NCBI GenBank assembly: GCA_030833725.1
Contig: JAURGP010000002.1
Span: forward strand, 1 to 64,000
Direction: 5' to 3'
Source of the DNA: Candidatus Kapaibacterium sp.
GTDB taxonomy: Bacteria > Bacteroidota > Ignavibacteria > Kapaibacteriales > Kapaibacteriaceae
Length of the DNA stretch: 64,000 bases
The notes under the pieces are model-generated. The model worked only from the letters and a program-made list of their open reading frames with translations, made no database searches and was not told the origin of the DNA. Positions 8,280 to 18,224 of this stretch are shown one piece after another; within the stretch, counting starts at the first letter, position 1, and each line of letters starts with the position of its first letter. Both the position numbers and the translations under genes were made by a program.

Positions 8280-10757
8280 CTACCGCATGATGACAATTCC
8301 ACGTCGCTCTGTCATCCGATCACAGCTCACCACAACCTGATACACACCCGCGGGAAATGGTTGCACATCTACCGTCACGGATGTTGTATTTGGCATCACG
8401 TTACCGGACCACACCGCAACTCCGAGAGCATCAACAATCTGTACTGCAGTCTGCCCCGCCGCATCAGAAATCACAATGGTGATCTGCTCTCTCGCTGGAT
8501 TCGGATAGACAACCGTTGTGGATGGTGTGAGTTTACGCTCCGCTACCGACACGGGCTCTGCGGTGTACATTTCAGCGATTTCCGATGCGCTCAGGCTTCT
8601 GCGATAGTAGCGGATCTCATCCATGGCGCCGCGGAAGAAGGCCGTCCCCGCTCGACCACCAACAAAGAGTGTTGCACGGTCTCGTTTGTTTAGGGGGTTT
8701 GTAAGGGGCGCTTCGGCACGTAGTAATCCATTCATGTACAGTGAGATTGTTGACCCGTTCGATATCACGGCTCCGTGGTTCCATGTATTCAACGTAGGTG
8801 TACCACCCCATATCTGTGCAGGTGCTCCACCACCACTCCAATAGGCGATCCCAAACTGCCCCCAGACATGTGCCTGAATGATGGACTGCTGCTCCTCCCA
8901 ACTTGTTCCAAGAAGTTGCTGCTCTCCATCCAGGGAAGACGGCAAGAACCAGAAGGTGTACGTGAACGAATCGAAGTCCATCGGAACATCGTTATTGCGA
9001 AGCGACGTTGCTCCGTTGAAGGTCACGGCCTTACGCTCTGCACCTGATCGATCATTGACGTACGTCGCTGCACCGGACAGATTGTAGAGATGGCATTCCT
9101 GTTCGTCATCGAGAGATTCAGCGAACGGATAGTAGGCTACCAGGCCATCAGGATCATCCTTCAGCACCGCAGTTGCCAGAACACTCGTGTCGGATGCCTC
9201 GCCACCGTCAGCGTCTTTCAGACGAATTCGCAGATCGTTTGTACACACGTCTGCAACCGTCCAGGTGTATGACCCGTCCGCGGCCGGAACAGATGTTACA
9301 ATCGAGGCCCACGATGAGCCATCAACTGTGTAATCGATACGCACGTTTGCAACACGGGCGGATCTCCAGCTGATCGCTACCTGCTGAGCTGGACGCAGCT
9401 GTTCACCTCCGCGCAAAGACGTTAGTGCAAGCGTTGGCTCAGCCGGTTCTTCAAGACACGTTGCAGCTTCGGCCGCCGTACGGATTTCCTGCTTGTTGAA
9501 TTCAAGGAACTCCATCCGTACGGTATAGCCAAGACCTGCCGCGTTGTTGGTACCTCCACAGTAGCTCATAATCGATCCTGGATTCGGCTTGGCTTGGATG
9601 CCCGCATCAAGGCAGCCATCACGGATGGCATCTTCTACGACGCACGTATCGAGTGGTACTCCCGCAGCACAGCTATGGGTATGTGTTGCATTGAAGTTGT
9701 GACCAAGCTCATGAGCCAGGATGTAGGCATCGTACGTGAAGGCAAAGGTTGGGTAGGTGCTGCGGCCTTGCACGCTTGATACCGAGAAGGCATACTCTCC
9801 AGAGCTACACAGAGCGTTGAAGAAACCAAAGCCCCCACCCCCATAACTGATCGACGTCATCACGTGGGCAACATCTCGAGGTACGTCGCGATAGTTCTCG
9901 CTCCAGTACGAGCGTACCTTTTCTGGCAAGGCATAGGCATCACCCTTTACATCGTAGGGATCTGCCGGAGATGCTGTCCACGTCTTCAGCCATGAGAGTC
10001 GAAAACAGATGTTGACTTGTTCGGTGTAGATCATCGATACCATCTGCACCAACGCGGTGGCATAGGCTTGCGCAAGACGCACATCGCGTCCGGTTGAGAT
10101 GAAAAACTCGGTGTCGGTTTCAAGGGCAAGATCCACTTCGAGTAGACGTGTCCAATCCAAGGCCTGGGGATGAGGCAACGTTTTCTGTGCAGCATTGATG
10201 GTAGTCACCTGGTTCCAGATATCGCGAAGTTCCGCATGAATGGCAGAGCTGGCCATCAACGTATAGTGTGCGTCGTGTATGGACTCAGCAGTAGGAGCCA
10301 ATACGAACGACTTTCCAGTCGAGCGCTCTACTAACAGGAATAGGTTGCCACCAACATCGATCAGGCGCACCGTTGAACCCACCTCGCCGTCGATGATGCC
10401 ACTAAAGGCGTGCATTTCAGGAGCTGCGAGGGCTCTCTCAGACTCAGAGGAAACTCGGTAGGTGGTGTTTTGATCCACCACGCTTCGCACACGCTGCATG
10501 CGAATCGTTCCAACGGTTGAGGGATCAAGGGGCACATCGTGGATCGTAAGGCTCTGCTGCCCACGCAGTGAAGCCAGAAGCGCATCCTCTCGCAACGTAC
10601 ACGACAGCACCGTGGCGGGCGCCGTTCCGCACAGCACCACATCCTTCTGCTGCTTCTTCACAAACGCGCTGAATGAAAGGTCTGCCCGTGCCGGAGAAGT
10701 TGCGGAAAAGAAGAACACCAGCATTCCCAGAAAGGGAAGCAGTCGCATGAGGATCAT
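8280..10757 (-). CDS. M12B-type zinc metalloprotease with LamG-like domain and T9SS C-terminal sorting domain
   Basis: HELGHNFNATHTH zinc site; LamG-like DGLVAYYPFAESLDDE...FTYTFWFLP; C-terminus VVYPNPAREQITIVISDAAGQTAVQIVDALG...FPAGVYQVVV (type A CTD). Confidence 0.9.
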   Translation of the reverse strand: MILMRLLPFLGMLVFFFSATSPARADLSFSAFVKKQQKDVVLCGTAPATVLSCTLREDALLASLRGQQSLTIHDVPLDPSTVGTIRMQRVRSVVDQNTTYRVSSESERALAAPEMHAFSGIIDGEVGSTVRLIDVGGNLFLLVERSTGKSFVLAPTAESIHDAHYTLMASSAIHAELRDIWNQVTTINAAQKTLPHPQALDWTRLLEVDLALETDTEFFISTGRDVRLAQAYATALVQMVSMIYTEQVNICFRLSWLKTWTASPADPYDVKGDAYALPEKVRSYWSENYRDVPRDVAHVMTSISYGGGGFGFFNALCSSGEYAFSVSSVQGRSTYPTFAFTYDAYILAHELGHNFNATHTHSCAAGVPLDTCVVEDAIRDGCLDAGIQAKPNPGSIMSYCGGTNNAAGLGYTVRMEFLEFNKQEIRTAAEAATCLEEPAEPTLALTSLRGGEQLRPAQQVAISWRSARVANVRIDYTVDGSSWASIVTSVPAADGSYTWTVADVCTNDLRIRLKDADGGEASDTSVLATAVLKDDPDGLVAYYPFAESLDDEQECHLYNLSGAATYVNDRSGAERKAVTFNGATSLRNNDVPMDFDSFTYTFWFLPSSLDGEQQLLGTSWEEQQSIIQAHVWGQFGIAYWSGGGAPAQIWGGTPTLNTWNHGAVISNGSTISLYMNGLLRAEAPLTNPLNKRDRATLFVGGRAGTAFFRGAMDEIRYYRRSLSASEIAEMYTAEPVSVAERKLTPSTTVVYPNPAREQITIVISDAAGQTAVQIVDALGVAVWSGNVMPNTTSVTVDVQPFPAGVYQVVVSCDRMTERRGIVIMR

Positions 10758-10787
10758 CGTTGTCCCACGAAGAGTGTAGTGGATGTG

Positions 10788-11546
10788 TTAGAACGTTGTC
10801 GAGAAGCTGAAAATCGGTGTGTACGGTGTGCCGATGATGCCCATGGACATTGCCTGCTCCGACGACGGCAGGATCGGATCGGCAAGCTTGAAGATGTGGT
10901 GGTTCAAGAGATGTACACCGTAGGCAATACCAGCGCCAAGAGCATAGCCGGCAAGGACGTCGGTGATGAAGTGAACACCGAGGTTCATTCTCGCATACCC
11001 CGTCCACAGTGCCCACCCTACGGATGGCACGATCACGTACCAGTGTGGGTAGCGCAGACTTAGGGTTGTGGCAAATGCTGCTGCGCCGGCAGCGTGGCCA
11101 GAAGGCATCGAACTAAAGTACTTGTCGTTTCCTTCCTCGCCGTTGATAATCAGTCCCGGGTAGGCCTGGTACGGGCGCTCACGATCGATCGCCATCTTCA
11201 GCCCAAGGACAACACCATAGGTAATACCCATGGTCACAAACTGCTGCACGGCTGTTTCGGACATATACCGGCGGTCGGCAGTTGGTTGATCAATCAGCGA
11301 CGAGGTCACCCCATAGAGGTACATCGCGGAAGGCACGGCTATGTAGATCGGTGTGGCTGCATCGGACACAAACCGTGAAGTGGGTTTTGTTTCCTGAATC
11401 CGGTTCGCGTTGTACACGAGCTGTCCGTCCCATGAGAACGGGTCCACCGACTGGGCGATCACGTGTGCATGAGGTACTGCCAGCAAGATCGATAGCAGTG
11501 CTGTTGTGAGGGAGAGAGTAAGGGGCTTCATGTTGTAGTTCAACAC
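10788..11546 (-). CDS. PAP2 superfamily phosphatase
   Basis: KMAIDRERPY...SMPSGHAAGAAAFATTLSLR...GYARMNLGVHFITDVLAGYALG. Confidence 0.93.
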   Translation of the reverse strand: MLNYNMKPLTLSLTTALLSILLAVPHAHVIAQSVDPFSWDGQLVYNANRIQETKPTSRFVSDAATPIYIAVPSAMYLYGVTSSLIDQPTADRRYMSETAVQQFVTMGITYGVVLGLKMAIDRERPYQAYPGLIINGEEGNDKYFSSMPSGHAAGAAAFATTLSLRYPHWYVIVPSVGWALWTGYARMNLGVHFITDVLAGYALGAGIAYGVHLLNHHIFKLADPILPSSEQAMSMGIIGTPYTPIFSFSTTF

Positions 11547-11564
11547 TTCAGAACTAAATGTTCT

Positions 11565-11705
11565 TCAAGTACGCTGAGACGTACGCTTCTTTCTACAGGC
11601 ATCGGAGCAATACCTCACCTCGTGCCACACCTTCTCCCATTTCTTGCGCCACGTGAATGGTCGGTTACACACAGTGCACACTTTTGTAGGTAGATGTGCC
11701 TTCAA
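11565..11705 (-). CDS. DUF2256 zinc-ribbon small protein (absent from ORF track)
   Basis: TTG-start frame: [46 protein letters not shown]; CxxC...CxxxC pattern. Start overlaps the stop of the upstream gene (TTGA). Confidence 0.75.
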   Translation of the reverse strand: MKAHLPTKVCTVCNRPFTWRKKWEKVWHEVRYCSDACRKKRTSQRT

Positions 11706-12448
11706 GGATATTCCGCGCCCAACCCGTCTGTGAACTGAAGGTAGTTGCGTTCACTGGTCTCTGAATCAAACTCTTCTTGAGTCAGGAATGTTGGGGAGTA
11801 TGGAATTCCAGCATCCCTGAGGTGCCGACACATCGAACGGAAGTGATTCGCATTCATGCCAAAGACGAGTGAGGCAGCAAACTTTGCTGCACTTGAGTGG
11901 ACTTGTGGGCGCGCGTCAATTGCTCGCCGCAATTGAAACTCGAACACCTTTGTTACGGCCACGAGAGCGTCGATGTCTGTGCTATGTGTGCCGTCAGCAA
12001 TGTAGGTATTCCACAGTGCTGAAACATCCTGATCAAGATATGCTCCGCGTCCAACTTCTGGATGAGGATCATCAATGCCCAACACGTCAATGATGATGTT
12101 CATAGCTACTGCTTGGGATCTCTCCTCGTTGGCTATCTCTGCAATCACGGGGATGCTACTGTCGTACGTCTCCAGTATCACCTCGATTGCCTCATCACCA
12201 ATTTCTTCAGCTTCAACCAGACGGGTAATAACCGGGACGTCGCGGCTATCGAGACCCTTGGCTGCATAATGTTCCAAGTGCTGACGCCATGCGACTGTAT
12301 CCACCTCGGTGTGGCCAGTCGTTGTGTCCACGAGTAGTAGCCGCACCAAGGATAGCTGCGACTCTGTGGAGCTGGAGCAGCTCCACAACATGAGGGCTGT
12401 GGTTAGGACGACCAAGGCAGGACGCAGATGTTGACGTTGTTGTCTCAT
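11702..12448 (-). CDS. Lipoprotein with DUF2202/ferritin-like domain (paralog 1)
   Basis: Lipobox [61 protein letters not shown]...[27 protein letters not shown] resembles DUF2202. Confidence 0.6.
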   Translation of the reverse strand: MRQQRQHLRPALVVLTTALMLWSCSSSTESQLSLVRLLLVDTTTGHTEVDTVAWRQHLEHYAAKGLDSRDVPVITRLVEAEEIGDEAIEVILETYDSSIPVIAEIANEERSQAVAMNIIIDVLGIDDPHPEVGRGAYLDQDVSALWNTYIADGTHSTDIDALVAVTKVFEFQLRRAIDARPQVHSSAAKFAASLVFGMNANHFRSMCRHLRDAGIPYSPTFLTQEEFDSETSERNYLQFTDGLGAEYP

Positions 12449-12519
12449 GGAGTACCTCAGGATAGTTGGTCGAAAAATACAAAGTGTGTTATGGTGTTCA
12501 ATTCGCTCTACGTTAGGTC

Positions 12520-13239
12520 CTACCCCAACTGCAGGTAGTTGGAGGCTGTCGTTTCCTCATCAAACTCCTCTTGGGTGAGAAACGCAGGTGAGTATGGAAT
12601 GCCCGCGTTCCTCAGATACCGACACATCGAACGGAAATGATTCGCATTCATCCCGTACATGACCTCTGCAGCATACTTCGCTGCGCGTGAGTGTAACTGT
12701 GGCCGTGCGTCGATCACCTGCTTTAGCTGGAATTCGAACACTCTCGTGATAGCAACGAGTGCATCTATCGCATTGGCATGCTTGCCTTCGGCTATCTCGT
12801 CATTCCATACCGCCGAGACCGTCGAGTCGAGAAACTCCCCGAGTTCGGGTTCAGGGTACGGATCGTCGATGTCCAGAGCATCAATGATGATTTTTACGGC
12901 TACTGCTTGAGATCTCTCTTTTTCAGCAATGTCGGCCAGGATCTCGATTCCACTGTCGTACGTATTCAGCATGATCGCTATGGCCTCCGTGCCCATCTCC
13001 TCGGCTTCTACGAGACGAACCATGAATGGGATGTCGCGAGTATCACGCCCCTGAATGGCATAGCCCTCCATTCGATCACGAAGAACAGCAGTATCGATCT
13101 CCGTATGTCCATTCGTCGTGTCCACATGAAGCGGATTTGCCGTTGGCTCTGGTTCAACGGTACTTGTGCAGCTCCACAGAATCAATCCTCCAGTAAGGAT
13201 GACCAGAACAGAGCGGAGATGTTTAGGGTAGCGTGTCAT
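12520..13239 (-). CDS. Lipoprotein with DUF2202/ferritin-like domain (paralog 2)
   Basis: Collinear similarity to the adjacent gene ([33 protein letters not shown]). Confidence 0.6.
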   Translation of the reverse strand: MTRYPKHLRSVLVILTGGLILWSCTSTVEPEPTANPLHVDTTNGHTEIDTAVLRDRMEGYAIQGRDTRDIPFMVRLVEAEEMGTEAIAIMLNTYDSGIEILADIAEKERSQAVAVKIIIDALDIDDPYPEPELGEFLDSTVSAVWNDEIAEGKHANAIDALVAITRVFEFQLKQVIDARPQLHSRAAKYAAEVMYGMNANHFRSMCRYLRNAGIPYSPAFLTQEEFDEETTASNYLQLG

Positions 13240-13276
13240 AGGTGTTTCTTTCTTCGTGACAAACTGACGATTACAG

Positions 13277-14620
13277 TCACTCGTTCAACCATTTGGCTAG
13301 GTATCTCCGCGGTGCGATGAACATCACCACTGCAATCACGCTCATAACCACCATGATGGCGAAGTAGTTCTGGTTGCTCATGCGGTCGTAGTATGATCCA
13401 ATAAAGCCGGCCAGGTAGTTGCCAAAGAAGCTTGACAGGAACCAGACCCCCATGAACATGCTTACCATTCGAGCTGGTGCTACGCGAGACACCATCGCTT
13501 GACCAATGGGAGACAGGTAGAGTTCACCGATGGTGAACAGAAGTACTACCATCGCCAACCACAACACATTCAGCTTTTCAGCCCCCTGCGCGATATCTGC
13601 CACGTACATCATCAGGAGGAAGGCAATGGCCATCCAACCACAACCAATTGCCATCTTGACGATGGATGTTGGTTCCGATGAGCGTGAGCGCTGCCAGGCC
13701 CAGATTCGACTGAGTACTGGGGCAAACACGATGATGAAGAACGGATTGAACGTCTGGAACCATGACGAGGGAATGTTGAAACCGAGCACGGCCCAGTCGG
13801 TTTTTTGATCGGCCCACACCTGGAGCGCATTGCCTTGCTGCTCGAAGACACCCCAGAAAAGGATGTTCACAAAGCACAAGTAGCCGATGACCAGTAAGGG
13901 GCGAATCCAGTTGTTCGAGGAGGACTCCTCGGTAGTAGCAACAATCACACGCTGGTTTTCTATTGGGAGGTGCCGGCTACCGCGCCAGTAGACGAGTGTA
14001 CCGATCAGCATGCCAATACCAGCCGCGCCAAAGCCATAGTGCCAGCCGACCGTCTGACCCAACGTGCCACAGACGATTGGTGAAAAGAAAGCACCAAGGT
14101 TGACGCCCATGTAGTAGATCGTGTAGGCGCTATCGACGCGTTGGTCACCTGGTTGGTAGAGCGAGCCTACCTGTGCCGTGAGGTTGGGCTTGAACAGGCC
14201 GTTGCCCATGATCAGAAATACCAGTGCTATCAAGAACAGACTCTCGAAGGCCATCAGGAAATGACCTGCGGCCATGAGTATCGACCCGGCATACACGGCA
14301 TTGGTTTTCCCGAGGTAGCGGTCGGCAAGCAGACCTCCAAGGAAGGGAGTGAAGTACACCAAGCCCGTGTACAGTCCATAGATCTGTGATGACACACCAA
14401 TCACGGACAGTGGACCAAAGAGCGTGGTGAGGAAGCTCTCGATGGCAGAGTAGCCCAGAACACTGCTCGACAGGATGGGATCGAGCAGTAGGTACTGCGT
14501 CATGTACAGCACGAGGAGTGCCCGCATGCCATAGTAGCTAAATCGCTCCCACATTTCGGTGAAGAACAAGTACGTCAGGCCGATCGGGTGACCGAGGAAC
14601 TCGCGTGTGGCTGCAGGCAT
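13277..14620 (-). CDS. POT/PTR family peptide MFS transporter
   Basis: GHPIGLTYLFFTEMWERFSYYGMRALLVLYMTQYL...GGLLADRYLGKTNAVYAGSILMAAGHFLMA. Confidence 0.95.
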   Translation of the reverse strand: MPAATREFLGHPIGLTYLFFTEMWERFSYYGMRALLVLYMTQYLLLDPILSSSVLGYSAIESFLTTLFGPLSVIGVSSQIYGLYTGLVYFTPFLGGLLADRYLGKTNAVYAGSILMAAGHFLMAFESLFLIALVFLIMGNGLFKPNLTAQVGSLYQPGDQRVDSAYTIYYMGVNLGAFFSPIVCGTLGQTVGWHYGFGAAGIGMLIGTLVYWRGSRHLPIENQRVIVATTEESSSNNWIRPLLVIGYLCFVNILFWGVFEQQGNALQVWADQKTDWAVLGFNIPSSWFQTFNPFFIIVFAPVLSRIWAWQRSRSSEPTSIVKMAIGCGWMAIAFLLMMYVADIAQGAEKLNVLWLAMVVLLFTIGELYLSPIGQAMVSRVAPARMVSMFMGVWFLSSFFGNYLAGFIGSYYDRMSNQNYFAIMVVMSVIAVVMFIAPRRYLAKWLNE

Positions 14621-14753
14621 GGGCGAAGATAGTGGACGAGGCCGGGAAAACCACCAGGGCGGAATGCACAAGGAGGGCTGTGCGTTTCATATCTTTTCTC
14701 GTTGTCGGAAAATAAAAATAGGCGTCCGAACCTTCCTTGATTCTGTACCGCCC

Positions 14754-15242
14754 ATGAAACACATCGCCCTGGTTCTATTGGTGATTTTCAGTAGTTCTGC
14801 TGCAGTTAGTCAAGCACCGGATTCACTACGGCAGGACGGAGTGTATGCTGGCGTGCGCGTAGGATTGCCGTTTCTCTTTGGCCTGCGCGTCCGATACATC
14901 GGCGTTACCGATCATGATGGTCAACAGCGCCCCTTGTTCTATGCAGATGCCGATGCTGCAACTTCGATTCTCATCAATTCAGTGAACCTAGGCGGCGGTT
15001 GGTTTCCCTTCGATGATACCTGGTACGTTGGTGCGAAGTATCACTTTCTTACCACTCCGCTCACGGATGAACCAACAGACTGGAAGGCTCTCATCAGCGG
15101 TGAGGTCGGAGCACGCATTCCGATCGATCGCGCCTGCAATTGGCTGTTTACGATCGATGCCGGCCCGATCTACAATCCTGGAGGCGAATCGGTGAAGGTG
15201 CTGTTCAACACTACGCTGGGTGTAGTCGGACGGTTGTACTAG
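14754..15242 (+). CDS. Hypothetical secreted protein
   Basis: ORF with signal peptide MKHIALVLLVIFSSSAAVSQA; no family recognised. Confidence 0.7.
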   Translation: MKHIALVLLVIFSSSAAVSQAPDSLRQDGVYAGVRVGLPFLFGLRVRYIGVTDHDGQQRPLFYADADAATSILINSVNLGGGWFPFDDTWYVGAKYHFLTTPLTDEPTDWKALISGEVGARIPIDRACNWLFTIDAGPIYNPGGESVKVLFNTTLGVVGRLY

Positions 15243-15290
15243 GTTGTACTAGGGTTAAGAGGTTTTTCAAAAACATCTGGAGTGTCGTAG

Positions 15291-15770
15291 ATGGAGCGGT
15301 ATCGTTTTGCACTTAAGTGGGGTGTGATCTTCACAGCCATGGGGCTTCTGTGGATGCTCTTGGAGCGGTTGCTGGGACTACACGATGAGCGCATCGAGAT
15401 GCATGCCTGGGCAACGAACCTGATTCTCTTCCCTGCCGTGCTCGTGTACGTCCTAGCACTGCGCGAGAAGAAGCGGATCGCCTACGGTGGAACAATGACC
15501 TACAAGCAGGGCTTCCTAGCTGGCGTGGGGATTACCGCAGTTGTAACACTGCTCACGCCGTTGTCTCAGTTGATCACGTCGCTGGTGATCACGCCGGACT
15601 ACTTCAGCAACATGATTGCCTACAGTGTGAACCACGGCATGCTCACACAGACCGAAGCCGAGGAGTACTTCAGTCTGTCGAACTACCTGTTGCAGAGTAC
15701 GGTATTCGCACCAATTGCTGGTGTCGTGACGTCGGCAATTGTAGCGGTGTTTGTGCGGTCGAAGGGGTGA
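15291..15770 (+). CDS. DUF4199 membrane protein
   Basis: ALKWGVIFTAMGLLWMLLERLLG...GGTMTYKQGFLAGVGITAVVTLLTPLSQLI...TPDYFSNMI. Confidence 0.88.
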   Translation: MERYRFALKWGVIFTAMGLLWMLLERLLGLHDERIEMHAWATNLILFPAVLVYVLALREKKRIAYGGTMTYKQGFLAGVGITAVVTLLTPLSQLITSLVITPDYFSNMIAYSVNHGMLTQTEAEEYFSLSNYLLQSTVFAPIAGVVTSAIVAVFVRSKG

Positions 15771-15773
15771 CGT

Positions 15774-17603
15774 ATGGGGCTGGTGGTTTGGCTCCTGCTC
15801 TTGTGTGCAATGCAGTCCTATGCTCAGACTGTTCCGCGCATTGATCCGCCACACTGGTTTGTCAACTGGAGTCAGGGCGAACATCCTTTCCACAGCGTTG
15901 AGCTTCTAATCGACAGTGACTCCATCGTTTCCGTATCTGGACAGAGCTTGTATTCGCGAGTCGTAACCCATGAGTCGACTTCAAGTGGGCACTACCATCT
16001 TGCTACCGTCGAGCAGGATGTTGATGCTCCACCGCATCTCCTTGATCTTGTACTGACGTATGTCGGAGGATCAACGGACACCGTCGCTTTTGCGTTCAAG
16101 GCCGGACAACCGGGCGGAAATGGCTTACGAACACACGACGTCCTGTACCTGATTACCCCTGATCGCTTTGCCAATGGAGATCCAGCCAATGATGTGATCC
16201 CGTCGATGCGTGAGCATACCATCGACCGTCGAAACCCTTCTGGGCGTCATGGTGGCGACATAGCAGGACTGCACAAGTTTCACGACCACCTGACTTCTTT
16301 GGGGATCAGTGCTGTGTGGTTGAATCCTGTTCTTGAGAATGATCAGAGCCAAGCGAGCTACCACGGATATGCGGTAACCGATCACTACCGCGTAGATCCT
16401 CGATTTGGAACCAACGACGATTATGCGGAGTGGGTGGATCGCTTACATCGAGATTCGATGCGGGTCGTTATGGATGTTGTGCTAAATCATGTTGGCGACC
16501 AGCATCGACTGTTTCGAAGTCCACCGGATTCATCGTGGTTTCACTGGTGGCCGTCGTATACCAACACCAATTTTGACGTGATGTCAGTCTTCGACTCGAA
16601 CACTTCTTGCACGGCACGAGACACGATGTTGCAGGGTTGGTTTGATCGCATGATGCCCGACATTGATCAACGTTGCGTTCATGCAGCGAGGTACCTGCTG
16701 CAGAACACTGTGTGGTGGATTCGCGAGGCCGGTGTTGATGCTCTGCGCATTGATACGTATCCGTATTCATATCCAGAATTTATGCGTTGGTTTAATCGCA
16801 CACTCCATGAAGCATTTCCGAATCTCACAGTGTTTGGGGAGATCTGGGTGCAGTCGGCTCTCGATCAGCACAAGTTCCTTGGAGCTCAGCATAGCGATCT
16901 CCACCACTGCACCGACTTTGCCTTGTATTACGGGTTGAATCGCCTCCTATCACCAGAGGTTTCAACACGAATCGGTGCATGTTCTACTATCCAGGCAGCG
17001 TTACGTGTGAACAAACTCGGCAACCCAGATACGGAAGAATGGTTCGGCTCTCGCAAAAGCGTTGCTTTCTTGGACAACCACGATGTGGGCCGAATCTATG
17101 GTTGTGCGAATCGTGACCTGCGTCGTTGGTCGATGGTGATGACGGTGCTGTTTACCCTTCCACGGATACCATGTTTGTTATATGGTACAGAGTTTCTGTT
17201 CGCCGCTACAGAGAACCATGGTTTGATTAGGGAAGATGTATCGGGTGGCTGGGCGGAAGATCGTGTGTCATTCTTTCGTCGCGATCATCTCTCAGGCGAT
17301 CAGCAGATAGCTCAAAAGCTGATCCAGGATCTTGTTCACTTTCGTCGAACAAGTGTGCTGTTGCAACATGCTGACTTCAAGTGGATGTCGTTCAGTCAAG
17401 GGTGCATGGTGTACACCTATACAAGTATGGAAGGCACGTTAGTTGTGGTTTCCAACCTAGGCGAAGAAACTGTGGAGTTCGACCTTAGCCCCTTCACAAA
17501 AGATCGAATAGGTGGAGTCGATGTACTCATGAAGCAGAATTTTGGCAACGTTGATCGCGTGACAGTGGAGCCATCAACTACCCGGATTCTGGAGTTCCGG
17601 TAG
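15774..17603 (+). CDS. Secreted GH13 alpha-amylase/cyclomaltodextrinase-like enzyme
   Basis: DVLYLITPDRFANGDPAND, VVMDVVLNHVGDQH, DALRIDTYPY, VFGEIWV, FLDNHDVGRI: GH13 conserved regions. Confidence 0.94.
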   Translation: MGLVVWLLLLCAMQSYAQTVPRIDPPHWFVNWSQGEHPFHSVELLIDSDSIVSVSGQSLYSRVVTHESTSSGHYHLATVEQDVDAPPHLLDLVLTYVGGSTDTVAFAFKAGQPGGNGLRTHDVLYLITPDRFANGDPANDVIPSMREHTIDRRNPSGRHGGDIAGLHKFHDHLTSLGISAVWLNPVLENDQSQASYHGYAVTDHYRVDPRFGTNDDYAEWVDRLHRDSMRVVMDVVLNHVGDQHRLFRSPPDSSWFHWWPSYTNTNFDVMSVFDSNTSCTARDTMLQGWFDRMMPDIDQRCVHAARYLLQNTVWWIREAGVDALRIDTYPYSYPEFMRWFNRTLHEAFPNLTVFGEIWVQSALDQHKFLGAQHSDLHHCTDFALYYGLNRLLSPEVSTRIGACSTIQAALRVNKLGNPDTEEWFGSRKSVAFLDNHDVGRIYGCANRDLRRWSMVMTVLFTLPRIPCLLYGTEFLFAATENHGLIREDVSGGWAEDRVSFFRRDHLSGDQQIAQKLIQDLVHFRRTSVLLQHADFKWMSFSQGCMVYTYTSMEGTLVVVSNLGEETVEFDLSPFTKDRIGGVDVLMKQNFGNVDRVTVEPSTTRILEFR

Positions 17604-17615
17604 GTTCCAACTGTC

Positions 17616-18215
17616 CTACCGAGTCCGTCTTCTCTTGCCCTCCAGGATTGCATCAAGAGACTTCTCGATGCGAGCTCGGCGGGTGGCACTCTTTTTCGCC
17701 GATGAGAAGTACATCAGGTACTCCCGTCGGCACCCAGGCGGTAGAGATTCGAAGGCGTGACGCACATCGTTCCACTTGTCCAGGATCTCTTGGAACTCCT
17801 CAGGCACGGGATAGTCCTGAATCGACATGCGTTCAACGGTCCGGCCTGATCGTTCAATCTCAAGTCCCTGCTGGATAAAGGCCCGGAGCTCTTTCTCCAT
17901 CTTCTTGACCTCTTTGACAGAGGTAAAGTGCAAGCGCCTCGCTGCCTGGGTGTTAGGACCTGGCTTCTGGAGATAACCATGTGGGTCGTCCATCAGAGCC
18001 CCCTTGAAGAAACCGATCACACAAGAGTCCTTCATCGATCCGATGATGAGTACGTTAGCATCGTTGAGGGTGTACACAGGTTGCTTCCACTTGAAGTCCT
18101 CGTAGAGGTCATCACTCACTGCCCTCACGATTGCTCGAAGTGCTTTAAGCTCGTTGGTCCAGGCCTGGATGGCATTGACGTAACGCTCAACGGCGGGGTT
18201 ATCGTTGATGGCCAT
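17616..18215 (-). CDS. YdeI family/DUF1801-type protein
   Basis: FKWKQPVYTLNDANVLIIGSMKDSCVIGFFKGALMDDPHG...VPEEFQEILDKWNDVRHAFESLPPGCRREYLMYFSSAKKSATRRARIEKSLDAILEGK. Confidence 0.88.
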   Translation of the reverse strand: MAINDNPAVERYVNAIQAWTNELKALRAIVRAVSDDLYEDFKWKQPVYTLNDANVLIIGSMKDSCVIGFFKGALMDDPHGYLQKPGPNTQAARRLHFTSVKEVKKMEKELRAFIQQGLEIERSGRTVERMSIQDYPVPEEFQEILDKWNDVRHAFESLPPGCRREYLMYFSSAKKSATRRARIEKSLDAILEGKRRRTR

Positions 18216-18224
18216 ACGGTTCCG

